DNA of 64,000 nt from assembly GCF_000786655.1 (NCBI RefSeq), contig NZ_JROM01000045.1:122152-186151 (forward strand), in the 5' to 3' direction. The translations under genes and the position numbers were made by a program. The stretch comes from Kocuria marina. GTDB taxonomy: Bacteria > Actinomycetota > Actinomycetes > Actinomycetales > Micrococcaceae. The notes below the pieces were generated by a model, which worked only from the letters and a program-made list of their open reading frames with translations, searched no databases and was not told the DNA's origin. How positions within the stretch are numbered: the first letter of the stretch is position 1; each line of letters begins with the position of its first letter. Below are positions 42,938 to 51,359 of the stretch, one piece after another.

Positions 42938-43813
42938 TCAGACCGGGCGCACCGCGGCCCACCAGATGAGCAGCATGGTCACCAGGAAACCGGTGAGGTA
43001 GTTCAGCCACAGGAAGGTCTTCCATCCCGCGTTGGCCCGCCCGGAATCGGTGTCCGTGACACCGCTGAAGCGCAGCACGTTGAGCAGGTACGGCACCGCG
43101 AGCAGTGCGGCGAGCTGGCCTGGCCACTCGGTGAACATCATGAGCCCACCCGCCAGGGCGTACAGCAGCGCGGCCACCCACACTGTGGGCCGGGCCCCGA
43201 GCACCGTGGCCACGGACGCGAGTCCGCCCTCCCGGTCCGGGACCACGTCCTGGACCGCGCCGAACATCTGGGAGGCCATGCCCCACAGGAAGAACCCGAT
43301 GAGCAGCGCCCACAGTCCCGGTGTGAACGTGGCGCCCGCCAGCGTCAGGCCGTAGACCGCGGGCGAGACGAAGTGGGTGGCACTCGTCATGGCGTCCACG
43401 AACGGGCGTTCCTTGAACCGCAGCCCGGCCCACGAGTACGCCACCACGGCGAACAGCGACACCGCGAGCACCGCGATGGACAGCCAGTTGCCCGTGACCA
43501 CCGCGTAGCCCACGAGCACCAGGACGAAGGGCACCGGGACCAGGCACGAGGCCAGCAACACGGGGCGTTGCGCGGCACGGTCCACCACGGCACCCTCCAC
43601 ACCGCCCTTGCGGGGATTGCGCAGATCGGACTCGTAGTCGAAGACGTCGTTGATGCCGTACATGGCCAGGTTGTAGGGCACCAAGAAGAACACCGTGCCG
43701 AGCACCACGAGCCACCACGGGATGCCCCTGGTCAGCAGCACCGCCGCGGTGAACGGGTACGCGGTGTTCACCCAGCTCAGGGGGCGCGAGGCCCAGAAGA
43801 GCTTACTCAGCAC
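42938..43813 (-). CDS. crtEb: Lycopene elongase (UbiA-family prenyltransferase)
   Basis: A 291-residue membrane prenyltransferase expected to add two C5 units to lycopene, giving a C50 carotenoid such as flavuxanthin. It has about 8-9 helices and both Asp-rich metal sites: NDVFDYESD and DVVPDREGG. WASRPLSWVNTAYPF at the start is typical of the elongase branch. The GTG at 43813 follows AGGAAAGGGGAG; it overlaps crtYf by 11 nt. Last gene of the carotenoid operon. Regiospecificity cannot be read from sequence. Confidence 0.9.
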   Translation of the reverse strand: MLSKLFWASRPLSWVNTAYPFTAAVLLTRGIPWWLVVLGTVFFLVPYNLAMYGINDVFDYESDLRNPRKGGVEGAVVDRAAQRPVLLASCLVPVPFVLVLVGYAVVTGNWLSIAVLAVSLFAVVAYSWAGLRFKERPFVDAMTSATHFVSPAVYGLTLAGATFTPGLWALLIGFFLWGMASQMFGAVQDVVPDREGGLASVATVLGARPTVWVAALLYALAGGLMMFTEWPGQLAALLAVPYLLNVLRFSGVTDTDSGRANAGWKTFLWLNYLTGFLVTMLLIWWAAVRPV

Positions 43814-44204
43814 GGACTCCCCTTTCCTCAGCCTCCGGCGTTCGGGCACCGCGAGCGCCGCGCCCGTCGCCGGCACGGCGTTCGTCGCGGGCACTACGTT
43901 CTTGGCGGGCACCACCGAGCAACAACCACAGCGCCGGCAACAGGAGCACTCCCGCGAACGGGTACGCGAAGTCCTCGAGCGGGGCCAGCCCGATCTGCAC
44001 GCCGGAGATGTTGTGTTCCGTGTACGTCATGATCCCCGCGGCGATCATGAGGTTGTCGAAGATCGCGGTGAGCACCACGAGCAGCACGAAGGACGCCACC
44101 AGGGATCCCCAGAACAGCCCCCGCGGTCGTCGCACGAGCACCGCCACGAGCAGCACCAGCGCCGCGATGCCCAGGAAGATGAAGTTCACGCTCCAGTACG
44201 TCAC
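43803..44204 (-). CDS. crtYf: C50 carotenoid cyclase subunit (CrtYf-like)
   Basis: A 133-residue membrane protein with three helices (about 5-23, 31-52 and 76-95). It belongs to the small heterodimeric lycopene/C50 epsilon- or gamma-cyclases of actinobacteria. NFIFLGIAALVLL, FDNLMIAAGIMTY and PLEDFAYPFAG match the family; the PLEDF motif is the likely catalytic site. A charged tail of about 30 residues ends the protein. The GTG start overlaps the preceding subunit gene as GTGA; the two must act together. Confidence 0.9.
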   Translation of the reverse strand: MTYWSVNFIFLGIAALVLLVAVLVRRPRGLFWGSLVASFVLLVVLTAIFDNLMIAAGIMTYTEHNISGVQIGLAPLEDFAYPFAGVLLLPALWLLLGGARQERSARDERRAGDGRGARGARTPEAEERGVRAE

Positions 44205-44566
44205 GCTCCGTGGCCTCCTCGCAGTTCGGACGACGCCGCCGCGGTGCCCCGTCGGTCGCGCAGCCACCGCCACAGCACGGGTGCCCCGAGCACATAGATC
44301 ATGGTCTGGTAGCACAGGAAGGCCAGGAAGAAGACCTCTTCGAGGGGCAGTTCGGGGGCCACGAAGATCCCCAGGGTCAGCGAATTCTCGCCGTGCCAGA
44401 ACAGTCCGTTGACGATCCCCACAACGTCCCACGCGAGGAAGAACAGGACCCCCACGACGAGCACGAGCCACGCCCGCAGTTTGTGCCCCGACCAGAAGTA
44501 GAGGTTCCACCGCCGGTCGATCAGCGCGTAGCACCCCAGGAACACGAGCAGCATGAGCAAATACAT
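44201..44566 (-). CDS. crtYe: C50 carotenoid cyclase subunit (CrtYe-like)
   Basis: A 121-residue membrane protein with three helices (about 3-15, 29-51 and 77-99). Marks: ALIDRRWNLYFW, FFLAWDVVGI and PELPLEEVFFLAFL, the last with the Glu pair that equals PLEDF in the partner subunit. It forms the cyclase together with the next gene. The ATG overlaps the crtI stop as TGATG. Which ring type is formed cannot be decided here. Confidence 0.9.
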   Translation of the reverse strand: MYLLMLLVFLGCYALIDRRWNLYFWSGHKLRAWLVLVVGVLFFLAWDVVGIVNGLFWHGENSLTLGIFVAPELPLEEVFFLAFLCYQTMIYVLGAPVLWRWLRDRRGTAAASSELRGGHGA

Positions 44567-46194
44567 CAGGACACCCCGCTGTCCTCGCGGATGGCGTCCC
44601 ACACCACCTGGGATGAGATCAAGCACATGGGCACGCCGATCCCCGGGCGCACCGAGGACCCCGCGTAGAACAGGCCCCGGATCCCGGGATCGGTCACACC
44701 GGGGCGCAGCATCGCTGACTGACCGAGCGTGTGACCGGGGCCCAGGAGGGAACCGCGCCACGCGTTGAACTGGGCGACGAAGTCCCCCGGCCCGTACGTG
44801 CGCCGCACCACGACCCGGGACTCGAGATCCGGGATCTTCGCCCAGCGGGCCAGTTGCGCCACGGCCGCGTCCGCGACCCGCTCGACCTGTTCCGAACCCG
44901 GTTCGTGGCGTTCCGGCGTGCTGATCCCGCCGCGACCCCACTCGGGGACGGCCGGTGCGGGCACCAGGATGAAGAGGTTCTCGTCCCCCTCGGGCGCAGT
45001 GGCGGGGTCCGTGGCCGACGTCATGGACACGTAGATCGAGGTCTCCTCCGCGAGCTCCCGCCCGGTACCGATGCGCGCGAAGTTGTCGTCCCAGTCCGCC
45101 GTGAACAGCAGGTTGTGGTGGGCCAATTGCGGCAATTTCCCCCGCACGCCCAGGCACACGAGCACCCCGGACGGCCCCGGGTCCCGGCGCTTCCACCGCG
45201 ATTCCGGGGCCCGGTACCGCTCGGGCAGCAACCTGGTCTGGATGTGGTGCAGGTCCGTGGCACCCACCACGAGATCGGCGGGCACGGTGGTCTCCGCACC
45301 GTCGGCCGCCGTCCGCGGCGCATTCGAGGCCGATGACGTCGCACGGTAACGTACGCCGCGCACGGAGCCGGCCGAGCGACGTCGTGAACGGGCGGCAGCC
45401 ACCTGGGAACGCACGGAGCGCGGTGCCCGCTCGACGTCGATCCCCGTGACGGTCGCCCCGGTCACGATCTCGACCCCGGCCGCGCGCACCAGCTCGGCCA
45501 TCGCGTCCACGAGCGCGCTGAACCCACCCACGGGGTACTGCACTCCGTCCGTGAGATCGAGGTGACTCATGAGGTGGTACATGGCCGGAGCACTCGAGGG
45601 CGAGGCGCCCAGGAACACCGCGGGGTACCCCAGGATCTGGCGTTCCCGCGGATCGGTGAACCGCTGGTCGATGTAGCCCTTCATGGACCGGGTCAGCAGT
45701 GTGCCGAGCCGCGGGAGGTTCTTGAGCACCTGCGGGGTCATGAGCTCACGGGGGTGCGCGAAATCCGTGTAGAGAAAGTACTTCTTGGCGAGCTCGTAGA
45801 CCTCCGCGCCGGAGTCCAGGTACATGCGCAGCGCACGGGAGGATCCCGGGTCCAGTTGCTCGAACAGTTCCTCCGCGTGCCCGCTGACCACGTCCGTGGG
45901 TGGCTCGTCCAGGTGCTCCTCGAAGAACGTGCGGTAGCCCGGGCTCAGGGTGCGCAGGTCCAGTTCTGCTGCGGCGCTGGAGCCCATGAGCCGGAACCAC
46001 CGGTCGATGACCTCCGGCATGAGGTACCAGCTGGGGCCGGTGTCGAACGAGAAGCCCTCCGCGGACCACCGCCCGGAGCGCCCGCCCAGGATGTCCTGTT
46101 GTTCCAGCAGGGTCACGCGGTGCCCGTCCTGTGCGAGCAGCCCCGCCGTGGCCAGGCCCGCGAAACCGCCGCCGATCACCACCGTCCGTGTCAT
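44566..46194 (-). CDS. crtI: Phytoene desaturase
   Basis: A 542-residue FAD-dependent desaturase that turns phytoene into lycopene at the membrane. The FAD motif is VVIGGGFAGLATAGLLA (residues 5-21), followed by LEQQDILGGRSG; the C-terminal family sequence is GLFYAGSSVRPGIGVPM. It has an insertion of about 45 residues around 245-290, rich in Arg, Ser and Ala, which is absent from typical CrtI and probably disordered. The ATG overlaps the crtB stop as ATGA. Confidence 0.95.
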   Translation of the reverse strand: MTRTVVIGGGFAGLATAGLLAQDGHRVTLLEQQDILGGRSGRWSAEGFSFDTGPSWYLMPEVIDRWFRLMGSSAAAELDLRTLSPGYRTFFEEHLDEPPTDVVSGHAEELFEQLDPGSSRALRMYLDSGAEVYELAKKYFLYTDFAHPRELMTPQVLKNLPRLGTLLTRSMKGYIDQRFTDPRERQILGYPAVFLGASPSSAPAMYHLMSHLDLTDGVQYPVGGFSALVDAMAELVRAAGVEIVTGATVTGIDVERAPRSVRSQVAAARSRRRSAGSVRGVRYRATSSASNAPRTAADGAETTVPADLVVGATDLHHIQTRLLPERYRAPESRWKRRDPGPSGVLVCLGVRGKLPQLAHHNLLFTADWDDNFARIGTGRELAEETSIYVSMTSATDPATAPEGDENLFILVPAPAVPEWGRGGISTPERHEPGSEQVERVADAAVAQLARWAKIPDLESRVVVRRTYGPGDFVAQFNAWRGSLLGPGHTLGQSAMLRPGVTDPGIRGLFYAGSSVRPGIGVPMCLISSQVVWDAIREDSGVS

Positions 46195-47090
46195 CGTGTC
46201 ACCACCGAATCCGAGAGGGAGCGCGCCGCGATCCGCAGTTTCACCGCGGTGGGCACGCTGATGCGTTGCCGTGTCAGTTCCCCGGCGGGGACGCGTTCGA
46301 TCCGCCGGGACAGTTCCGCGAACAACCCGTGCGCGATCAGCACCGCGCGGCGAGCGCGCCGGTCCAGGGCCAGGATCCCGGGCATCGCGGCGTCGAGATC
46401 CGCATTGAGGTCCGCGAGCAGCTGCGCCTTCTGCGTCTCGTCCAGGTGGGCGGGGTCCGCGCCCGGGAAGTACGTGCGACCGAGCTGGTCGTGGTCCGCC
46501 CCGAGGTCACGCAGGAAGTTCACCTTCTGGAAGGCCGCCCCGAGCCGGCGGGCCGTGGCCCGCAGCATGTCCCGCTGCTCAGGGGTGTCCGCCCGTGTGC
46601 CGGGCATGTCCATGAACACCTCGAGGCACATGAGTCCCACGACCTCCGCGGAACCGTAGATGTAGGACTCCAGCGACGCGCCGTCGTGCTCGGCGACGTC
46701 CAGGTCAGCGCGCATGGACGCGAAGAACGGTTCGGTCAGCTCCCGCCCGAAACCGTGACGGCGGGCGACGTCCGCGAAACCGTGGATCACCAGGTCCGTG
46801 GCGAACCCCGTGGCCAGGGCCGAGTTCACGGCCGCCTCGTACTCGTCCAGGGCGGTGCGCACACGGGCGGCTTCGAGGCCCGCGGCGCCCGCGGTGCCGT
46901 CCACGACCTCGTCCGCGACGCGCACGAGCGCGTAGATCCCCGCGATGTCCCGGCGCACGGCGGGCGGCAGGGTGCGGCACGCCAGCGAGAAGGAGGTGGA
47001 GTACCGGCCGATGACCGACCCGGAGGCCGCGAGGGCCGTGGCGGTGTACAGGCGAAGCGACGCGAGGGGCGGCGCGTCCGAATCCGGCAT
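46191..47090 (-). CDS. crtB: Phytoene synthase
   Basis: A 299-residue head-to-head prenyl synthase that joins two GGPP into phytoene. Asp-rich sites are present: ALVRVADEVVDG (DxxxD) and NFLRDLGADHDQLGRTYFP (DxxxD). SFSLACRTLPPAVRRDI is the family opening. The ATG at 47090 follows TGAGGA and lies 11 bp after the crtE stop. It overlaps crtI by 4 nt. Confidence 0.95.
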   Translation of the reverse strand: MPDSDAPPLASLRLYTATALAASGSVIGRYSTSFSLACRTLPPAVRRDIAGIYALVRVADEVVDGTAGAAGLEAARVRTALDEYEAAVNSALATGFATDLVIHGFADVARRHGFGRELTEPFFASMRADLDVAEHDGASLESYIYGSAEVVGLMCLEVFMDMPGTRADTPEQRDMLRATARRLGAAFQKVNFLRDLGADHDQLGRTYFPGADPAHLDETQKAQLLADLNADLDAAMPGILALDRRARRAVLIAHGLFAELSRRIERVPAGELTRQRISVPTAVKLRIAARSLSDSVVTR

Positions 47091-47101
47091 GGGGGTCCTC
47101 A

Positions 47102-48388
47102 CTACGAGTGTCTGTTCAGGACGTGGTGGCACAGCGCGTCGAGCTGATCGCGCTGCGCCGCGGGCAGGGGCAGTTCGTCCAGGGTGGTCCGGGCGCGGTC
47201 CACGAGATCCGTGGCCAGTTCCACGGCCACGTCCTTGGCGCCGGAGGCCGTGAGCGCTTCCCGCGCGTGATGCACCGTGGTGCGTTCCGCCGCGAGGTCC
47301 CCGAGCACCCGGCGGACCGTGGGGACCCCCATCCCGTGGGCGGTGAGCACGGTGGCCTTGCCCGAACGCAGATCCGCGTCCACCGATTTGCCGGTCAACC
47401 CCGGGTCCCCGAACGTCCCCAGGACGTCGTCCACCACCTGGTACCCCACGCCCAGCATAGCGCCGGCCTGGGCCAGCCGCTCCGCGACGTCCGCGGGAGC
47501 ACCCGCGAGCAGTGCGCCGGCCCGCAGCGGGGCCTCGAACGAATACGTGGCGGTCTTGAGCCGCTCCATGTCCAGGATGTCCTGCACCCCGGGGTGCTCG
47601 GCGCCGAAGCGATGCAGGGACAACAGCACGTCATCCAGCTCCCCGGCCGCGGAGGCGGTCACGGCGTCGAACACCACGTCCGCCACGGCGCGACACCGCG
47701 CGAGGTCCGATGCGCACGTGGTCGCGAGCCGCAGTGCCCCCGCCAACAACAGGTCCCCCGCGAGGATCGCCGCCGAGGCCCCCGCGTGTTCCGCTTCGTG
47801 CTCGGGTGCGCCGGCGCGGGCCGCGTCACGGCGGAACAGCTCTCCCACCGTGGGCATGCCCCGGCGCAGCCAGTCGCGGTCCACCACGTCGTCGTGGACC
47901 AGCAGGGCCGCGTGCAGCATCTCGAACGACGCCGCCAGGCGCACGCACTCGGGGTCCGGCACCTCTGTCTCCCGGTCGCCCGCCGTGTGGTTCCCGTCCC
48001 CGGCCGCATCGCGCACACCCGGCGTCTCCGCGGCATCCCCGGCGTCCGGCGCGACGAGCGGGTCAGGCGCGCTCGATCCATCCCCCGCGCCCCCGGCGAA
48101 GGAGGACCACGCGATCCACGTCAGTCGCGGCCGGATGAGCTTGCCGCCCACCATGTGCTCGCGCACCCGCTCCCACAGCACCCCGAAACCCGGGCTCGTG
48201 GGAACTCGATTCGCGGGGGCCGCGAAGAACGCGTCCAGCTCTTCCCCCACGGCGGTGCGGAAACGGCACCAGGCGGCGTCGTCGACGGGGGCGACACTCG
48301 GGGAGGCCCCAGGATCGGCAACGGACGGGATCCCGGGAGCCGCTCGGTGCGAGTCACGGGACCGGGCGGTGCGTACGCGTTCGGTCAT
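47102..48388 (-). CDS. crtE: Geranylgeranyl diphosphate synthase
   Basis: A 428-residue trans-prenyltransferase that makes GGPP for the pigment genes. First Asp-rich motif LVHDDVVDRDW, second QVVDDVLGTFGD, with GGKLIRPRL before them. It is longer than usual (about 360-380) because of an N-terminal tail and a Gly/Asp/Ala-rich insertion of about 50 residues between WIAWSSFAG and the first Asp motif, a position normally occupied by a short loop. The ATG overlaps the marR stop as ATGA. Chain-length preference is inferred from context. Confidence 0.92.
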   Translation of the reverse strand: MTERVRTARSRDSHRAAPGIPSVADPGASPSVAPVDDAAWCRFRTAVGEELDAFFAAPANRVPTSPGFGVLWERVREHMVGGKLIRPRLTWIAWSSFAGGAGDGSSAPDPLVAPDAGDAAETPGVRDAAGDGNHTAGDRETEVPDPECVRLAASFEMLHAALLVHDDVVDRDWLRRGMPTVGELFRRDAARAGAPEHEAEHAGASAAILAGDLLLAGALRLATTCASDLARCRAVADVVFDAVTASAAGELDDVLLSLHRFGAEHPGVQDILDMERLKTATYSFEAPLRAGALLAGAPADVAERLAQAGAMLGVGYQVVDDVLGTFGDPGLTGKSVDADLRSGKATVLTAHGMGVPTVRRVLGDLAAERTTVHHAREALTASGAKDVAVELATDLVDRARTTLDELPLPAAQRDQLDALCHHVLNRHS

Positions 48389-48891
48389 GACCCACCCGCC
48401 CCGGGATCGTCCTGGGACGCCTGGTCCGCGCGCCCGCACAAGTCTTCCAAGTACTCCTCCAGACGGGACGCGGTACCGCTCAGGAACCGGAGGACGGCCT
48501 CACGCCCGGGCTCATCCAGTGCGTCGACCTCGTCCTCGACCATCCCGATTACCGGCACGACGTGCTCCCGGGTCCGCTCCCTGGACGAGGTCACCGCGCG
48601 CACAGTCATCCGGCGTCGATCCCCCTCCACGGGCTCCCGGACCACGTGACCCGCGCGCACCAGTCGATCCACCACCGCGGTCGCGGAGGCCGTGGTGATG
48701 TGCAGCGCGTGAGCCAGTTCGGTGGGCCCCATGGAATGGACTATGAGCATGGCCATGGCCGCGTAATCGGTTTCCTTGAGCCCCAGGATGCGGCGGATCT
48801 CGGAGGCGATCTCCGCGTTGAGCACGACCACCCGGCGCAGCGCACGCGACTGCGGGCTCACCGGCCCGTACCACGTTGCACTGCTTTCCAT
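48385..48891 (-). CDS. MarR-family regulator of the carotenoid operon
   Basis: A 168-residue winged-helix protein: TDYAAMAMLIVHSMGPTELA, recognition helix TTASATAVVDRLVRAGHV and wing EGDRRRMTVRA. It is first gene of the operon and overlaps crtE as ATGA. In Corynebacterium a MarR protein (CrtR) represses the crt operon and is released by GGPP, but there it is divergently transcribed; the same logic is likely here. The palindrome 48914-48928 directly upstream is the expected binding site. Confidence 0.88.
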   Translation of the reverse strand: MESSATWYGPVSPQSRALRRVVVLNAEIASEIRRILGLKETDYAAMAMLIVHSMGPTELAHALHITTASATAVVDRLVRAGHVVREPVEGDRRRMTVRAVTSSRERTREHVVPVIGMVEDEVDALDEPGREAVLRFLSGTASRLEEYLEDLCGRADQASQDDPGAGGS

Positions 48892-48913
48892 CGCGTCCCT
48901 CGCGTTGTGGATA

Positions 48914-48928
48914 ACTAGACAATCTAGT
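48914..48928 (-). promoter_or_regulatory. MarR operator of the carotenoid operon
   Basis: A perfect 15-bp palindrome ACTAGACAATCTAGT (6-bp arms, 3-bp centre), 22 bp upstream of the regulator start. A -10-like TAGTTA overlaps its promoter-proximal end on the minus strand, so binding would block RNA polymerase. Confidence 0.6.
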
Positions 48929-49063
48929 AAACATCATGCTGCACGTGCGGGGGACGTGTCCAACCATGTCACACGGGTGGAACACCTCGTCCGCACCTGC
49001 CTCGTAGCGGGCATCGGCACGAGAACACCGTGTCCTCAGCGGGTGACGGCCGCGCCCGCAACG

Positions 49064-49933
49064 TCACATCAGATTGCGCAGCGCCCGCATGACCGCCCCG
49101 CCGTAACCACCGTCGAACCTGATCGCGTGCACCAGCAGCGGGGGCAACTGGTACCACGGCACCCGGTCGTGCCAGCCGTCCGCGAGGGGGTAGGCGTCGT
49201 CGTACGCCGCGAAGCATTCCCGCCCGAAACCGCCGAAGAGCTGCATCATGGCCAGGTCGTACTCGCGGTGTCCGTAGAACGAGGACGGATCGATGAGCCA
49301 GTTCGTCCCGTTGCGATCCACCACGCGGTTGCCGGCCCACAGGTCACCGTGCAGCAGGCTCGGGGGTTCGGGCGGGCCCGCGAGTTCGTCCGCTCGCGGC
49401 GCCAAGCGCGCCAGCAGGTCCGACGCCGCGGGGTCCAGGTGTCCCGCGTCGATCGCCGCGCGCAGCAACGGTTCGATGCGGCGGTGCAACAGGAAGTCGG
49501 CCCAGTCGTCGGTGGGCGTGAGATCCACCGGGAACGAGCCGATGCGTTCCGGCAGCTCCGCCGAGAGCCACCCGACGTGCGGGGCTCGCGCGCGGTGGAT
49601 GGCCGCGAGACCGGTTCCCATGCTGCATTCCGTCGCCCGGTCCTGCCGCCCGGGGCCCTCGTCGATCCACTCGAGCACCAGGGCCTCATCGCCCACGTGA
49701 TGCACCCTGGGCACGCGCACCTCCGCGGGGGCGACGGCGCGCAGCGCCTCGAGTCCCGCCGCCTCCAATGCCAACACGCCCGCGGGTGCACCCGGCATGG
49801 TCTTGGCGAACAAAGGCCCGTCCGGGGTCTCGAGGCGGTAGGCGTGGGCGGTGTCCCCACCGCTCACGGGGCGGGCATCACTCACGTGCAGGTCCGCGAC
49901 GATCTCACCGGGAAGCTCATCGATGGTGGCCAT
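49064..49933 (-). CDS. Fructosamine-kinase-family protein
   Basis: A 289-residue small-molecule kinase of the fructosamine/ketosamine-3-kinase family, thought to repair glycated proteins or amino acids. It has FAKTMPGAPAG (ATP-binding Lys), the catalytic LLHGDLWAGN with the Asp, and LIDPSSFYGHREYDLAM (metal-binding Asp). The ATG at 49933 was chosen from the protein's natural beginning; the ribosome-binding site is weak (AGGGAACATGG context). Single gene. Confidence 0.88.
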   Translation of the reverse strand: MATIDELPGEIVADLHVSDARPVSGGDTAHAYRLETPDGPLFAKTMPGAPAGVLALEAAGLEALRAVAPAEVRVPRVHHVGDEALVLEWIDEGPGRQDRATECSMGTGLAAIHRARAPHVGWLSAELPERIGSFPVDLTPTDDWADFLLHRRIEPLLRAAIDAGHLDPAASDLLARLAPRADELAGPPEPPSLLHGDLWAGNRVVDRNGTNWLIDPSSFYGHREYDLAMMQLFGGFGRECFAAYDDAYPLADGWHDRVPWYQLPPLLVHAIRFDGGYGGAVMRALRNLM

Positions 49934-50234
49934 GTTCCCTGTCTACACCATGCCGTGCAGCGCACCGCCCCGCGCCCGGTATCCCGCGTGCACCCCGCCG
50001 TGATCCGGCGCCCGCGTGCATCCCGCCGCCCGACGCCCAGCTCCGCTTCGCCCCCTCTGCTTTTACTGAGCTAAAGCAGTTCTGAGGCACCCCCAGGTGC
50101 TTTTACTCCACTAGGAATCACGTGACGCGACACGGATCGCCGGTCCCGGGAGGGTGAACACCCTCTGGCACAATAACGTCGTTGCAAATGCACCGACATG
50201 ATGCCGGGTGCTTCCTCCGAGACCCGGGACCGCG
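49934..50234. other. Intergenic region between divergent genes
   Basis: 301 bp without a gene. It contains two copies of a CCCGCGTGCAYCCCGCCG element (49983-50000 and 50011-50028). TGCTTTTACT occurs twice exactly 40 bp apart (50058-50067 and 50098-50107). The first copy lies in a 7-bp hairpin (CTGCTTT 50057-50063 with AAAGCAG 50073-50079); a GCACC/GGTGC hairpin precedes the second. Confidence 0.4.
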
Positions 50235-51245
50235 ATGCCTGCCGAAACCGTTCACCACCCTGCCCGCACCACGAGCCGCCGCCGGTGGGCAGCCGGCCCG
50301 AGAAGTTGCCGGGCCGCCGGCCCGAGAACCCGTGCGAGCGCCGTCGTCATGGCGAGCTTGTTCGCCCTGACCGCGTGCGGCGGCAATGCGGAGTCCGCGC
50401 CCACCCCGGACGACTCGGTGGCCACGGTCGAACGTGTGGTGGACGGGGACACCCTGGACGCCACGATCGCCGGGAAGTCCACGCGGGTGCGGCTGCTGAA
50501 CATCAACACCCCGGAGGTCGCGCGGGACGGTGAGCCCGGTGAGTGCCTCGCCGACGAGGCCACGGCCGAGCTCGAGGAACTGTTGCCCAAGGGCACAGCG
50601 ATCCACCTGGACTACGACGTGGAACGCACGGACCGCTACGGCCGCACCCTCGCCCGAGTGACCCGCGACGACGACGGGTTGAACGTCAACCAGGCGCTCG
50701 TGAAGGCGGGCCTGGCGACACCCATGACCGTGGGTGCCAACACCACGTACCGGCGAGAGATGGACAGCGCGTACAACGTGGCCCAGGCCATGCAGGTCGG
50801 TTTCTTCGACCCGGAGCAGAATTGCGCGCCCCCGGGGGAATCCGCATCCCCCAGCACCACGACTCCGAGCGCCGCGAGCCCGAGCGCGACGCCGAGTCCC
50901 ACCCCGTCCGCCACGCCCACGCCCACGCCGACGCTCGAGGCGCCTCCCGCGGTCGTGGAGGACGAGGTCGCCGTGGGCGATCCGGCACCCCAGCCGAATC
51001 CCGCTCCGCAGCCGAACTACAACTACAACCCGGCCCCCGCGCAACCCGCGGCACCCCAGGTCCCGGCCGCTCCGCGGGTACCCGCTGCCCCGCAGCTGCC
51101 GGCGACACCCCACGTGCCCCCGGCTCCCGCGGCACCGCGCCCGCCCGCCCCGGCCCCGCCGGCCCCCAAGAATGACGGCGGCTACCCCGGTTACACCGGC
51201 CCCCGGTGCTACGAGCCGGGAGGCAAGGTCTGGCACCCGTGCTGA
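50235..51245 (+). CDS. Secreted thermonuclease-family lipoprotein
   Basis: A staphylococcal-nuclease-like enzyme of about 336 residues. After a long basic N-terminus comes a signal core SAVVMASLFALTACGG with lipobox L-T-A-C. The nuclease domain (about 60-195) has VVDGDTLDA, RVRLLNINTPE (Arg and Asp/Glu of the active site), and YDVERTDRYGRTLARV with the second catalytic Arg. A roughly 100-residue Pro/Ala/Thr linker follows and the end is a Cys-containing YTGPRCYEPGGKVWHPC. The start is uncertain: ATG at 50235 is used, GTG at 50208 and ATG at 50349 are alternatives. Likely scavenges nucleic acid at the cell surface. Confidence 0.82.
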   Translation: MPAETVHHPARTTSRRRWAAGPRSCRAAGPRTRASAVVMASLFALTACGGNAESAPTPDDSVATVERVVDGDTLDATIAGKSTRVRLLNINTPEVARDGEPGECLADEATAELEELLPKGTAIHLDYDVERTDRYGRTLARVTRDDDGLNVNQALVKAGLATPMTVGANTTYRREMDSAYNVAQAMQVGFFDPEQNCAPPGESASPSTTTPSAASPSATPSPTPSATPTPTPTLEAPPAVVEDEVAVGDPAPQPNPAPQPNYNYNPAPAQPAAPQVPAAPRVPAAPQLPATPHVPPAPAAPRPPAPAPPAPKNDGGYPGYTGPRCYEPGGKVWHPC

Positions 51246-51264
51246 ATCGCTGATGACACGCCGG

Positions 51265-51302
51265 GGGGCGCCCAACCGGTCGGTTGACCGGTTAGGCGCC
51301 CC
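51265..51302 (+). terminator. Terminator hairpin after the nuclease gene
   Basis: GGGGCGCC (51265-51272) with GGCGCCCC (51295-51302) and AACCGGT (51274-51280) with ACCGGTT (51287-51293), one mismatch between. Starts 20 bp after the stop codon. Confidence 0.7.
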
Positions 51303-51359
51303 TCGGCCTATTAACACGCGGGTGCGCCGGCGAGCCGCCGGATGCACGGCGGCCCGAAA

